From the NCBI GenBank assembly GCA_033807695.1, contig CM066309.1, forward strand, positions 930,001-994,000: DNA of 64,000 nucleotides, given 5' to 3'. The translations under genes were made by a program, and so were the position numbers. This document shows positions 43,044 through 54,914 of the stretch, in pieces (position 1 is the first letter of the stretch; each line of letters begins with the position of its first letter). This DNA is from Daedaleopsis sinensis. Lineage: Eukaryota > Basidiomycota > Agaricomycetes > Polyporales > Polyporaceae. The notes under the pieces were generated by a model. That model searched no databases and was not told the DNA's origin. It saw only the letters and a list, made by a program, of their open reading frames with translations.

Positions 43044-46000
43044 ATGCCTGAACGACCCCCGAGGCTCCGTATCTGGCAGCAGAACGTCAACTGTTCTCTC
43101 CATGTGCAGCTGGCTTTGCTGCATCACATCACAACGAATGACTATGACATTATTGCATTACAGGAACCTTACATCGACCCTCGCAAGCTGACCCGTGCAT
43201 TATCATGCTGGCACGTCATCTACCTGCATCGCCACCATGACCACAATGACCGTGTCCGCTCCGTCACTCTCATTAGCAAGAGGTTGTTGACCAACAGTTG
43301 GACCGCGGTACCGCTAGCGATGATGGACCTCACAGTGGTCTCGATCACGGTGGACGCCTCCATGGTCACGATCTTCAACATCTATCTCGACCAGGCGTCT
43401 GATCAGGCGCTGCATGCGATGTCGGCCACCACCACAAAACTGCGAGCCCGCACGATACGCCAGCAGCACCCCCTCGAGATCGTGTGGCTCGGGGACTTTA
43501 ACCGCCACCACGCGCTGTGGGATGACACGGCCAATCATCATCTGTTCACACCGGCTGCAACTCATCGGGCCCAGGTCCTCCTCGACAAGGTGGCAAGCTT
43601 CAGCCTCGAGATGGTGTTGGCAGCGAGCGTCCCGACACTACGGGCCATGGGGCGGACCAAGAACGAGACCCGCCCAGACAATGTCTTCTGCACCCCCGGT
43701 CTGCTGGATGCCCTGGTCCGATGTGGAGCGGCATCGAAGATGAGACTGCCCAATACTGACCACTATCTGATATTCACAGAGTTCGACATCCCGCCCGACA
43801 CGACTGTCCCGGTCAAGATGTGGGACTTTTGCATGGTGGACTGGGTAAAGTTCACAGTCAAATTGCAGGAAGGGCTGTGCAAACATCCTCCGGTGGAGCG
43901 CATTCAGACTACGGCCAACTTCGACTCAGTCTTGGCTGCACTGATGAACACTTTGCAGGAAGTGATCGAGCACGCCGTGCCCTACAAGAAGCCATGCCCA
44001 TACGTCAAACCGTCGTACATGAAAGACCCGGAGAGGCTGGGTAAGGAGATGGAGAGGCGGGGGAAGGAGGCTCATCATTACAGGTCCGACCTCTCGCACC
44101 TGGCACATTGAGAGTACAAGCAGGCACACACAAGATACAGCGACACCATCAAGTGGGCGAAGAAAGACCTGGCTAGACTCAGTGGATCAGACCTCCATCT
44201 GGGCAGCACACCATTTCATGAAGAAGGGCCCGTCAGACAGCGGCGGCTCACACATACCGAGCATCAGCATCCCAGATGGCGACGGAGGCGCGAACCTGCT
44301 CACCACTAATGATGTGAAGATCAAGGAGTTCTTTCGCACCTTCTTCCTAGCCCCCGGACCAGACCCCGACCTTCCGCCCGACTTCGAGTACCCCGACGCC
44401 CAGTTCGACCTTGTCCCCATCACAGAGAAGCAAGTTACGATGGCCCTCAAGACTCTGAAGATGTACAAAGTGCCTGGCCCGGATGGGATACTGAACGAGG
44501 TGTACAAACACTGTGCTACTACACTGACACCTTACCTAGGCAATCTCTTCCAGGCCACCTTCGAGCTCAAGTATTACCCACCCGCCTGGAAACAATCCAC
44601 CACGGTTGTGCTGCAGAAACCGGGCAAGACAGACTACTCTGCTGCCAAGTCCTTCAGACTGATTGCCCTCCTCAACTGCATCTTGAAGATACTTTCTCGG
44701 TGTGTCGCTGATGTATTGTCATTTGAGGCTGAACATTTGGCACTCCTAGCAAATTACCAGTTTGGGGGCCGACCTGGCAGGACGTGCACCGACTCCATTT
44801 ACCTAGTGACCACGCTCGTCAAAAATGCCTGGCACACGAAGAAGGTCGCGTCAATCCTCTTCCTGGACATCAAATTGGTGTTCCCCGCGGTGACCCCTTC
44901 CAGGCTGTTTCACAACATGCGCAAGTGTGGCATCCCCGAGCAGATTGTTGAGTGGCTGCGCGAAAAACTCAGCAGGTGACAGACCCGTCTCGTCTTCGAC
45001 AACTACACATCGGAGTGGTACATAATCGTCAGCGGGATCGACCAGGGCTGCCTGTTATCGGTAATCCTCTACATGTTCCATAACTCTGACCTCATTGACG
45101 CAGGAGACCCCAAGGCCAAGCTCACTCCAGTCGGATCAATGGACAAAGTTGCAGTCATCACAGTAGCCCCGACGTTCCAGCAAACACACGAGAAGCTACG
45201 CGACTATATGCACAAGCCGGGAGGGGGCTGACACCTTCCTCATCACAGGACGTCGGACCACGGGCGAGAAGACCTCTAAAGGGTCGGTGGGAGCGATCAG
45301 GAAACTTGCCATGGTACAACGTCAAGCACTCCTTGCAATCACGGGGGCCATGCGCACCACAGCAACTGACATTATGGAGGCGCACACTAACCTCCTTCCC
45401 CCCTCCTGGTGGACAAGCTCTGCTTCGTGGCTGTGGCACGAATGTGCACGCTCCCCAACACGCACCCGCTGCACGAGCACGTCAAGGCTCACAAGCAGTA
45501 TGTCAAGACGCACTGGTCTCCCCTGCACGAGCTCTTTGGCATGTACAGGCAGTGGATCTCCCCCAAAGGCTTGGAGACCATCACTTCCTACCGCCACCAC
45601 CCGTCGTGGACGCCCCTTCACAAGACCGAGGTCACGTTGTCCAAGCTGGCTGCGAAGGAGGGCGACCGAAAATGGGTACGCAAGGCTGGGACGCGGGTGT
45701 ATACTGACGACTCCAACATCGATGGCGGCGTGGGGCGGCAGCGGTCCTCTTCTGGGCGGACACAAGACGGTGTCCGTGGGTCCTCAAGCTCTATCTCGGA
45801 CCGAGCGAGCACCACTCGATCTATGAAGCGGAACTTGTCGCCGAGGTCCTCGGGCTACAACTTCTACAGACAGAACGTCACACGCCTTGCGCTCCATCGG
45901 TTGCGCTGGATAGCACGTCAGCTCTCATCACTACGACATCACGTACCCCGTCTTCTGCGCATTACCTCGCTGACTTTTTCCACAACAGGGTGGTGCTGGT

Positions 46001-46659
46001 GCACCAGAAAAAGCCCGACATGCGCAAGGTCACCATCTGGTGGGTCCCAGGCCACATGGATGTCCATGGCAATGAATGCGCGGACGACGAGGTGAAGCAC
46101 ACCGCGCGGGGCAACTCGAGTCCGGTTGCCTCACTCCCCAAAGGGCTCCGCAAGACACTCCCAGTGAGCCTGTTGGCGGTCAAGCGCGCCCACATGACCC
46201 GTCTACGCAAGGAGGCAGCGGCAGTGTGGAAGAGGTCGAGCAGACAACGCAGGATGCGAGAGATCGACAAGAATCATGAAGCGCCTCACCAAGCTCACCC
46301 AGCGGCGAGCCTGTGCACTCATCCAGCTGCGCTCGGGACACACACCGCTCAATGCCCACCTCCACCACATCAGAAGGGAGACGTCTCCACTCTGCCCGGC
46401 ATGCAGACTTGAACCCAAGACCGTCAAGCATTTCCTTCTCAACTGCTCGCACTTCGCGGTGACACAGACTCGACACTTTGCGAGACTCAGAAGGTGCACC
46501 CGCTCTCTGGGCTTCCTTCTGGGTGACCCCACCGTGACGAAGGTGCTTTTTGCCTACATCAACAACACAGGACACATGCGAGGGACATATGAAGACCTAG
46601 CAAAGGGTGTCAGTCCGGATGAGCCAGACAAGATGAGGACCAGGAGCACACGACGCTAA
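43044..46659 (+). pseudogene. LINE ORF2 endonuclease-RT-RNase H, multiply broken
   Basis: ATG 43044 (MPERPPRLRIWQQN) starts an APE endonuclease with NDYDIIALQEPYID, VWLGDFNRHH, DNVFCTPG and NTDHYLIF. The frame stops at TGA 44109-44111. Reverse transcriptase follows in a shifted frame (44182-44979) with YKVPGPDGI, YQFGGRPGR and FLDIKLVFPAV, then TGA 44977-44979. Motif B reads SGIDQGCLLSVILY. The active-site peptide, FIDD-like in relatives, reads SMDK here. A deletion follows TGA 45229. RNase H pieces (YTDDSN, YEAELVAEVL, WVPGHMDVHGNECAD) and a terminal finger (CPACRLEPKTVKHFLLNC) continue in changing frames to TAA 46657-46659. It is inactive. Confidence 0.88.
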
Positions 46660-47808
46660 GCACAGACAGGGTGGGCTTCGCGCACCTGACACCCTCTTGA
46701 GACGTGATGCTGACCGCATTTTCCACCCACTTCTAGCCCCAACCTGAGCCCGCCCCGGACGCTGCACAGAAAACGCGAGCATACCGCCAGAGGCCGCTCC
46801 GCCGCAAGAGGGCACACGCGCTGAAAGACCAGATGCCGTCCAGATCCCGGCGAACTCAAGCACGCTCGACCATCACTCCCCCCTTCCCTCCCCCACCACT
46901 CTCCCCCTCCCTCATCCCTCTCCCTTCTCCTCTCTCCTCCCTCAGCCCACTTCCCTCTACCGCTGCTACGACCTGCCTGCCGCACACCGCATACAGTCGC
47001 CACCACACACTTGTTGAACACAAAAGCTCCTCGCGCTTCGGCACAATGCTACGCGGATGTCCGTTCTGCTCTGGGGGGTAGGAAGGTTCCGCACATGGCG
47101 GCGGGGACCCCACGCGGTACCTCGTCTCTGCGGTTTCCGGACTTGAACCCTGGAGTTGAAAGTGAACGCGACCGTCGCCTAGCAAACCTACCTACTGTAC
47201 GCCCCCGGCCGCAGGTCATCCTAGAGGTGACCATACTGTCTACATATAGCCCACATTGTTGCACGCTCCAGTAGATAGCATCATGTGTTACTGCCTATCA
47301 TAGGGCCAGGCCCTCGCAGGCAATAAACCGGAGCTTAACTAAAATAAGGCAAGGGGCAGGCGGGGTGCCCAATCACCCAAAACGGGAGGGGGGCGGGAAG
47401 CCCTCACATCGCATTCTTGGGGAACACACACACGTGCGAGAGGCCTGGGCCCACCTGTCAAAACCAATGTGGCTGCCCAGCCCGTTGTAAGTGCTGGTTG
47501 TGTCATCTTGTCGGACAGCTGGCCTGTCAGAATGCTGTCACAAAAATAAGTGCCCAAAAGCACGCCCAGGACAGGTCTAATAGTGCTATGATCTAAAGAG
47601 ATATAAGCCTTTGATCTGCTTGATTTGCCAGATATCAAGCCTTTTGCACCTTTTTGCCTAATTGGGTTTGCCAAGCTAATGGTGCCCAGGACCTCCTTAG
47701 AGCTTCGTAATACATTATATGCCCTGCCTATTCTTATTGCAATAAGGCTTAGACAAAGTACCTGTTTGTAATACATCAGAACTACCATAGCTGGTGTAGA
47801 GCCTTTAT
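46660..47808. other. Post-LINE spacer
   Basis: Probably LINE 3' untranslated sequence at first (to about 46800), then a C-rich tract (46870-46970, repeated CCCTCCC words). No gene or tRNA is supported; a GGTTCAAGTCC-like word near 47145 lacks the rest of a tRNA. Confidence 0.4.
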
Positions 47809-48271
47809 AACATCTGGTGTCTTTCGGGCTCGGCTAGGGGACTCGTGATGGGTGGTCACATAAGGTGACAGGCTCTCCTGTTCTCCAGGATTATCCACCA
47901 GCCAGCACAGAAAGCAAGTGAAGCCCATGCAGGTCATTATATGACAATCTACTCCAAGACCCAGCGGAAATCTTTTGTGGGACATGCATGAGAGGCCTGC
48001 GAGCTGGAAAGGGACACGTTCATGAGAGAAGTACCGTCAAAGTGCCCAATTCACAGTAGGCGATTCAACTCGCCTTGCGTCTTCCTTCAAGGTGACCTCA
48101 TCCTCTTAGAAATGTGGCATCAGAGAGGATAATCAGTCTTTGGTGTGAGGCTATTTTCTGTCATCTATGGCCTGTGCAGCAGTTTTACCACTGTGTTTTT
48201 GAATAGACAAAATCACATGCTGTCACAATGTCACGAGTCCCCTTGCCGAGCCCGAAATGCACCAGATGTTC
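47809..48271. repeat. 41-bp inverted repeats flanking about 380 bp
   Basis: The left arm 47809-47849 (AACATCTGGTGTCTTTCGGG...) and the right arm 48231-48271 (complementary AACATCTGGTGCATTTCGGG...) agree at all but about three positions. The segment between is non-coding. It could be a small inverted-repeat transposon or an inverted duplication. No clear target duplication was seen. Confidence 0.7.
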
Positions 48272-48865
48272 TGAGGAGAGGAACAAGTGTCAGAAAGGAT
48301 GAGGACGAGACTAGCGGAGATAGATGCGGCATGCCAGGGGGCATTCATAATGTACTCAGGATGAGGTCAAAGACAGCTGAAAGGAGGAAGTGGTACTGTG
48401 ACATCTTCTATAGTAAAACGAATCAGCCTTCCTTATAAGGACATCGCCTTCCTTAGATAGAAAGTATCCAGTTACTCACATTTCCTGTAGAGTTCCCAAA
48501 CTGTTTCTCTGCTGGCTAGGATCTTTCGCTTCCACACTGTCGTCGAGAAGTATCGAGCAGCCTAATGTAACTGTTGAGTGTAACTAATTCGAAGGACACA
48601 GCGAGCAAACGGAAGATGCCGGCCCATTGAAACTCCGCTGTGGCTGGCGATTCACGCGCACGGCCGACGTGTCGCGCTTTTTTGGCCACAGCCGTTGATG
48701 AACCACCACCGTGAACGACGCGATGCGCGACCCCGGGCCGACGCGTCGGTCGGTCGGGATTTGGGTTAATATCTATTCTATTCTCTTCCCGTACTAATGC
48801 AGTGTGCATCTGATCCAGACCGCGGCCACACAGTCTGCCTGCTACCCAGCCTACTATAGCTCTCA
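48272..48865. other. Upstream region of the Helitron gene
   Basis: A GC-rich tract at 48650-48770 holds the 12-bp palindrome CCGACGCGTCGG (48738-48749) followed by direct CGGTCGGTCGGG. Then AT-rich GTTAATATCTATTCTATTC leads to the gene. It may contain the Helitron 5' end, but I could not fix a TC terminus. Confidence 0.4.
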
Positions 48866-51800
48866 ATGGTAGCCCAGCGCAAGTCACGCACTACTCACCA
48901 GAGGACTGCACGTCCTGCACGCACAGCAGAATACGATGTCGAACACGAGAGGTCTCAACAGCGGCAGAGATCTAGAGCAAGTCGAGAGGACAGCCCGAGT
49001 GGTGACCTGCGAAGACGACGAATGCCCTCTCATATGGCCGATGAGAATGCGTCGCCTCCAGGTGCATCCTGCATGAGTCAATTCCGCGTGCACCCAAGGT
49101 CTGTTGCCGCTGACACTCGCATGACCACTCATGATTCCGCACCACAAGCACTCCCTGCACCACTGCTACCTACACAGGCCTCGAGGAATCCTTCTAACAA
49201 TCCCATTGTATTTATCTACAATGGGATTGCCGATTCGGAGTCTACTGGTGCCAGCGGTGGTAAGTGTGCAATAGATACATTGGTCAAATACCAGCTGAAC
49301 AGTACGCACAACAACAGATCTCTATGGACCTACATATGCAGAGTCACATGCGATACAGGCTCGAGCTGCAAGTCTGAGTAGGCAAGTCACTCGGCTCAAT
49401 GTGTCGCCACGCGCTTCTCGCCGGGATAACCTGCATATGCAGCAAGACTCCGGTGAGCTACTTCAAGTTGATACAAAGTACAGATATCCGCTAACCGCTG
49501 CCTGCGTCGAATCTCTAGACCACTGTGATCAACAAATGTACGCTTCGTCGTCAACCCTGAATAGTCATTCCGGTCCTTCTGATGCAGACGGTAGGGTTTG
49601 AATCGTGCTCCTTATGTAGCTGCGTGTACTGATGGAGTCAATTAGCTCCAGGTTATGGATCGAACAGGCCACAAATCTCGCCTGTGAGTCATGGTCAATC
49701 AGACTCTCAAGATGGACGAGAGGATCGTGCTGCCAGTAATGCGGTTGGACTCGAACTTGGTAAGTAATATGTACACACGAGTTTCAGGGTTGTATGTCAC
49801 TGTTGTAACGTTACTCCACTGTACTATAGCGCATGCAATCGAGGGCAGAGCGGGTTCCGCCGGGCCACTTCCCTTAGCACGTCGGCCATATCAAGAGCCA
49901 GTTGAGCGACATGATCTCGGGCGCATGGACGTTGCATGTCAAAAATGCGGCGCACTTCACTGGCACGACGAGAAACTGAGTGCGAGTTCGAACAGAAACC
50001 CACAGTTCGGCCTCTGCTGTAACAGCGGGGTGGTGCGTCTGCCACTTCTGCAAGATCCTCCTCCATCAATCCGCGACCTCTTCACCAGGCAGGACGAGCA
50101 AGGGAAAGACTTCGGTGACAACATACGCCAGTATAACTCAGTATTCTCATTTACGTCTCTCGGGGTCAAGATAGACCATTCTCTCAACACAGACACGACA
50201 CACGCACCCTACGTGTTCCGGATTCACGGCGAGCTGTCCCATAGGTCAGGGTCTTTGATCCCGGAGTTCCCTCGCACACCAACCTACTCGCAGCTGTACA
50301 TATACGATCCTCAGATGGCTCTTGAGGATCGCACACGCCGGAATCCCAATCTACGTGTCGACACACTCCAAATCCTGCAGGACACACTTCTCACTTCCCA
50401 TCAGTACGCTCCGCTATACCAGTTCGCCCATGAGTGGCTGTCAGACTCCAATAACGTCGCTGCGCACAGACAAACCTCTCCTTCAGACGACATTACCATC
50501 CGTCTTGCAGTAGACCCTTCACGCGATCGTCGACGCTACAATCTCCCCAGTGCAGACGATATTGCTGTTCTCCTTCCGGGGGAGCAAGGAGATTACCGCG
50601 ATATTGTTTTGCGTTTGCGAGGAGGTCCACTCCAGCGAATCAATGAAGGACATCCCGGTTATGCACCTCTCCATTATCCCCTCCTCTTCCCTCACGGTAC
50701 ATCTGGCTGGCATGCCCAACTCCGTCTCCAGCCTTCAAGTGAACGAGGCCGAGGTCGAAATCTCCAGCGCACATCTCTCACCCAGGTCCGTTACTATGCC
50801 TATCAGCTCCAAGTCCGTCACCGCGAGTTTTCTACTATCCTACGAGGTGGACGTTTGCTTCAGCAGTATGCCGTTGATATGTGGGCTGCTTCTGAGCAAC
50901 GACACCTGCAATTCATCCAACACCATCAGGACACTCTACGTGCCTCCGTGTACAGCGGACTTCAGGACGCTCTTCGTAGGGGACAGGATGTAAATCTCCG
51001 GGATCTCGGGCGAGCAATCATTCTCCCATCATCACACACTGGCAGTCCTCGCTTCATGCAGCAGCTTTTCCAGGACTCTATGGCCATTGCACGGTACTAC
51101 AAGCGTGTTGACCTTTTTCTCACGATGACGGCCAACCCGTCTTGGCCTGAGATCACCCGTGAGCTCCTTCCCGGTCAAACTGCTGCAGATCGACCGGACC
51201 TGGTCGCCCGTGTTTTCCAGATGAAGAAGAAGGCACTTCTCCGAGAGATTTTCGAGAACGGTATCTTTGGTCACGCTGTCGTGCAGGTGTATACAATCGA
51301 GTTTCAAAAGCGTGGACTGCCGCACATCCATCTCCTCATCTTCCTGGATCGTCGTCACAAGCTTCTCGACCCTGCTTCTGTAGACTCCACAATCCGTGCG
51401 ACCTGGCCAAACCCCGTATCCGAGCCCGTTCTCTTCGAAGCTGTCAAGAGCTTCATGGTCCATGGTCCGTGTGGTGCAGCTAATCCTAACGCCCCGTGCA
51501 TGAAGGATGGCAGCTGCTCAAAGGGATTTCCAAAGCCTTTCCAAGACGGCACCAGCCTGGAGCGAGAAGGCTATCCTCTGTATCACCGACCCGACGATGG
51601 ACGTGCTTTTATGGTCCGTGGACATATGGTCGACAACCGTTGGATTGTTCCATATAATCCCTATCTCCTCGCTCGCTACAACTGCCACATGAACGTTGAG
51701 TGCTCGGTGACGTTTGCCTCCCTCAAATATATCAGCAAATACATCCACAAGGGCCATGACAGGGGAACACTCGAGGTGTGCATACGTGACGAGGTTCGAG

Positions 51801-54239
51801 AGTATCTTGACACCCGTTACGTTGCAGCACCTGAAGCCATCTGGCGGATATTCGAGTTCGACACCCACGGTCAATTTCCGAATGTTGTTCGACTGCAGGT
51901 GCATCTCCCTGGGCACCATCTGGTCACATTCGATCCTGATGAAGATCCCGAAGTTGTGGCTGAGCGTGCTGCGACTGAACGCACGATGCTTACCGCATTC
52001 TTCGAGGCTAACCAGGACAGCAGCCCTTTCGCTGACTTTGCTCGCCAGTACACCTATCAGGAGTTCCCCCAGCACTTTGTGTGGAAGGACACTCAGAAGA
52101 TGTGGGCTATCCGGCAGCGGGGCTTCGCATTGGGACGGATGTACTTTGTCTCGCCAAATGCGGGTGAGCGATATTACCTCCGCTTGCTTCTGTCAGTTGT
52201 CAAGGGTCCAGACTCTTTCGAGGCACTGCGCACATATAACGGACAGTTATATGACAGCTTTGGTGATGCATGCAAGGCTCGCGGGCTGCTTGAGGATGAT
52301 GGGGAGTGGGAACAGTGCCTTGAGGAGGCGACAGAAATGCAAACCGGTAAGTTAACAAATATGTAATACAGTTCTAAAGCACATATACTAATAGATGTAT
52401 GCTTGACAGGTAGCCGTTTGCGATATCTCTTTGCAACAATCCTTCTCTACTGCAGACCGATTGATTCTGGCCGTCTATGGAATAGATTCCGGAGCGGAAT
52501 ATGCGACGATCTCCGACACCGTCTATCTCTCCTAGGGCGTTCTAACGCATCCGACGACGAAGTCTATGACTATGGACTCTTCTTACTCGACCAGAATCTA
52601 CGACAACTTGGCTCCTCCCTCTCCGACTTCTCTGCCATGCCCCAACCTTCGCATCGCTGGGATATCGAGGTCGATAATCCATTCATCTCTGAACAGCTTA
52701 ACTACGATTCAAGGGAAGAGCTCAGCCGTGCTCAAGAGCACATACCACTCCTCAATCCCGATCAGCGTATCGCGTTCGACGAGATAGTCAGCTCTGTCCT
52801 CAGCCAACAGAGACAGCTGTATTTTCTCAATGGACCGGGCGGATCAGGCAAGACATTCGTGTACAACACACTCTGCCATCGGGTATGTGAGCAGTGCTCT
52901 TTGTGTCTTCGTGAGAGTGAATCTGAAACTGACTGTGAGACGACATTAGATACGAGGAGAAGGTCTAATAGTTCTCTGTGTCGCTTCTTCAGGAATTGCC
53001 TCACTGCTTTTGACAGGAGGTCGAACAGCACACTCACGGTTCAAGATTCCCGTCGAGGAGCTTCATGGACAGTCTACGTGCAGCATCAACAAGGAGAGCC
53101 GATATGCTGCTATGCTACGAACAGCCCGCCTCATCATCTGGGACGAAGCCGGAAACCAAAACCGGTGGGCATTCGAGGCAGTCGACCGTCTTCTCCGTGA
53201 CCTACATAATTCAGACCGTCCATTTGGGGGGGTCACCGTGGTATTTGGAGGTGACTTTCAACAAATTCTCCCCGTTGTCGTTCGTGGTTCGCGCGAGGAG
53301 ATCGTCTCTGCATCTTTACGCCGCTCTCCTCTGTGGCAGCACGTCAAGGTCCTCCACCTCCGTCACAATATGCGCCTTCAATCCTCACTCGACAGTGCCG
53401 ACTTTGCATCTTGGCTTCTTGACATTGGACATGGACGTGTGCACGTCAATGGTGATCATACCAAAGTAGCCATCCCTGCCCATATGCTACGGTCATCGAT
53501 AGACGACCTCATCTATTCGGTGTACCACGATATAGACTCAAGTCTTGCACCTCCTCCCCCCGAATACTTCCTTCACCGCATCATACTCTCAGCACGCAAT
53601 GAAGATGTTGATGATATCAACCAGCGCATTCTCGACCGACTTCCCGGTGAAGCAAGGACCTTTCACAGCATAGACAGCGTCACCCTAGAAGCCGGAGCAG
53701 ATCAAGAGTACGCGAACGGTTCTCATCATCCATACCCGTCCGAATATCTCCGCTCGCTCAAAGCGTCGGGTCTCCCTATGGGAGAGCTTCAACTCAAGGT
53801 AGGGGCACCTGTCATATTGCTGCGGAATATTGCACCGTCGCAAGGCCTCTGCAATGGCACACGTATGGTCATACTCCGAATGTCAGACCGTGTGCTAGAA
53901 GTGCAGATTATGGGCGGACAGTTTGATGGTGACATTGCTCTTATTCCTCGCATTACACTTAATCCTACTAGCAGCAATGGGGAGTTCCCTTTCAAGCTTT
54001 CACGCCGTCAATTTCCAGTACGTCTTGCATTTGCTATGTCTATAAACAAAGCCCAGGGACAGTCTGTGAAGTACGTTGGATTAGACCTTCGTATTCCTGT
54101 TTTTACACATGGACAGCTCTATGTTGCCCTCTCGCGATCTACATCTCCGCATAACATCACCATACTACTCAATAATGATTTAGACGGCACACAGGGTATT
54201 ACGACCAACATAGTTTATCCCGAGGTTCTGTTAGATTAG
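48866..54239 (+). CDS. Helitron Rep-helicase, six exons, apparently intact
   Basis: Exons 48866-49259, 49303-49590, 49646-49759, 49830-52346, 52410-52882 and 52950-54239 are separated by GT-AG introns of 43, 55, 70, 63 and 67 bp. They join in phase throughout to about 1,691 codons, ending at TAG 54237-54239. In order come a basic, Ser/Arg-rich N-terminus; a zinc finger CQKCGALHWHDE...CC; the Helitron N-terminal block (DYRDIVLRLRGG, PLHYPLLFPHG); and the Rep domain with HUH motif GLPHIHLLIF (~764) and tyrosine pair YISKYIHKG (~899, 903). The PIF1-type helicase follows: Walker A GPGGSGKT (~1246), IIWDEAG, FGGDFQQILPVV, NKAQGQS and YVALSRS. This one-protein rolling-circle machinery would nick and unwind DNA. 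The P of the usual DEAP is G here. The first three exons are the least certain. Confidence 0.9.
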
Positions 54240-54914
54240 CATCTTTCTAATTGTTCTACTATACACTGCGTTAACTTACTATACAAACCACATTAACTAT
54301 ACTCCAATACTGCACCTACTAAGTATCATATACTGAAAGATGACGAACCAGCAGTGGATGCAGTACTGGGGAATCTAAAAAAGGTAACTAAGACGCCGGA
54401 TGGCTGGGCCAAATATTGGTGCTTGGATGGTTCGAATTGTGTGGTTTGAACCAAGGTACAGATGGTCCATAAAACTGTCTTATACTCTAAAGTAGCAACA
54501 TATGTATAGGCTAAAACTACTATGGACCATGCCTGCTGCAAGAAGTACCTGTATTCGACGAGGTTGAGAGGTGAGTAGGTTGTGATCCCAAAATGGCAGT
54601 CAAGCGCCTAACAATGACGACCAGTGCTTTGAGTGCCGGCAAATGCTTGCCCTCGCCCTTGGAGTACCAGATATTCTTGCACCATCTATCTCTATCTCTG
54701 TCTCCCTGGAATATTCGCGCACTTGCATGACATTGAACCCACAATCTATTCAAGTCACTCACTGACGTCAGGCATCAGATTTTTCTCGAATTTACAAGCA
54801 TCGCCGCTCACCAAAGTATCTAGCACAGTATATAAGACCTGAGGCCCTCCCTCCTTCGTGTCTATACCACACTCTAGGCTTACTCAAGCTCTACTCCTGC
54901 TAAAGTCGTACTGT
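54240..54914. promoter_or_regulatory. Helitron 3' region and promoter of next gene
   Basis: No coding frame of note. TATATAAG at 54829-54836 lies 78 bp before ATG 54915 and is a good TATA box. The Helitron 3' terminus (a CTRR end with a hairpin) was sought between 54240 and 54560 but not convincingly found. Confidence 0.5.

Larger units (their letters stand above)
41120..46659 (+). mobile_element. Tad-like LINE retrotransposon, inactivated
   Basis: Two-ORF non-LTR element: ORF1 with zinc knuckles, then ORF2 with APE-type endonuclease, reverse transcriptase, RNase H and a C-terminal CCHC-like finger. This is the domain order of the fungal Tad clade. The exact 5' and 3' ends were not resolved; coordinates cover the coding part plus a little leader. 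Confidence 0.85.

Noticed and set aside
47137..47160. GGTTCAAGTCC-like tRNA B-box on the minus strand
   Set aside because: No pairing T-stem, no A-box at the right distance and no acceptor stem.
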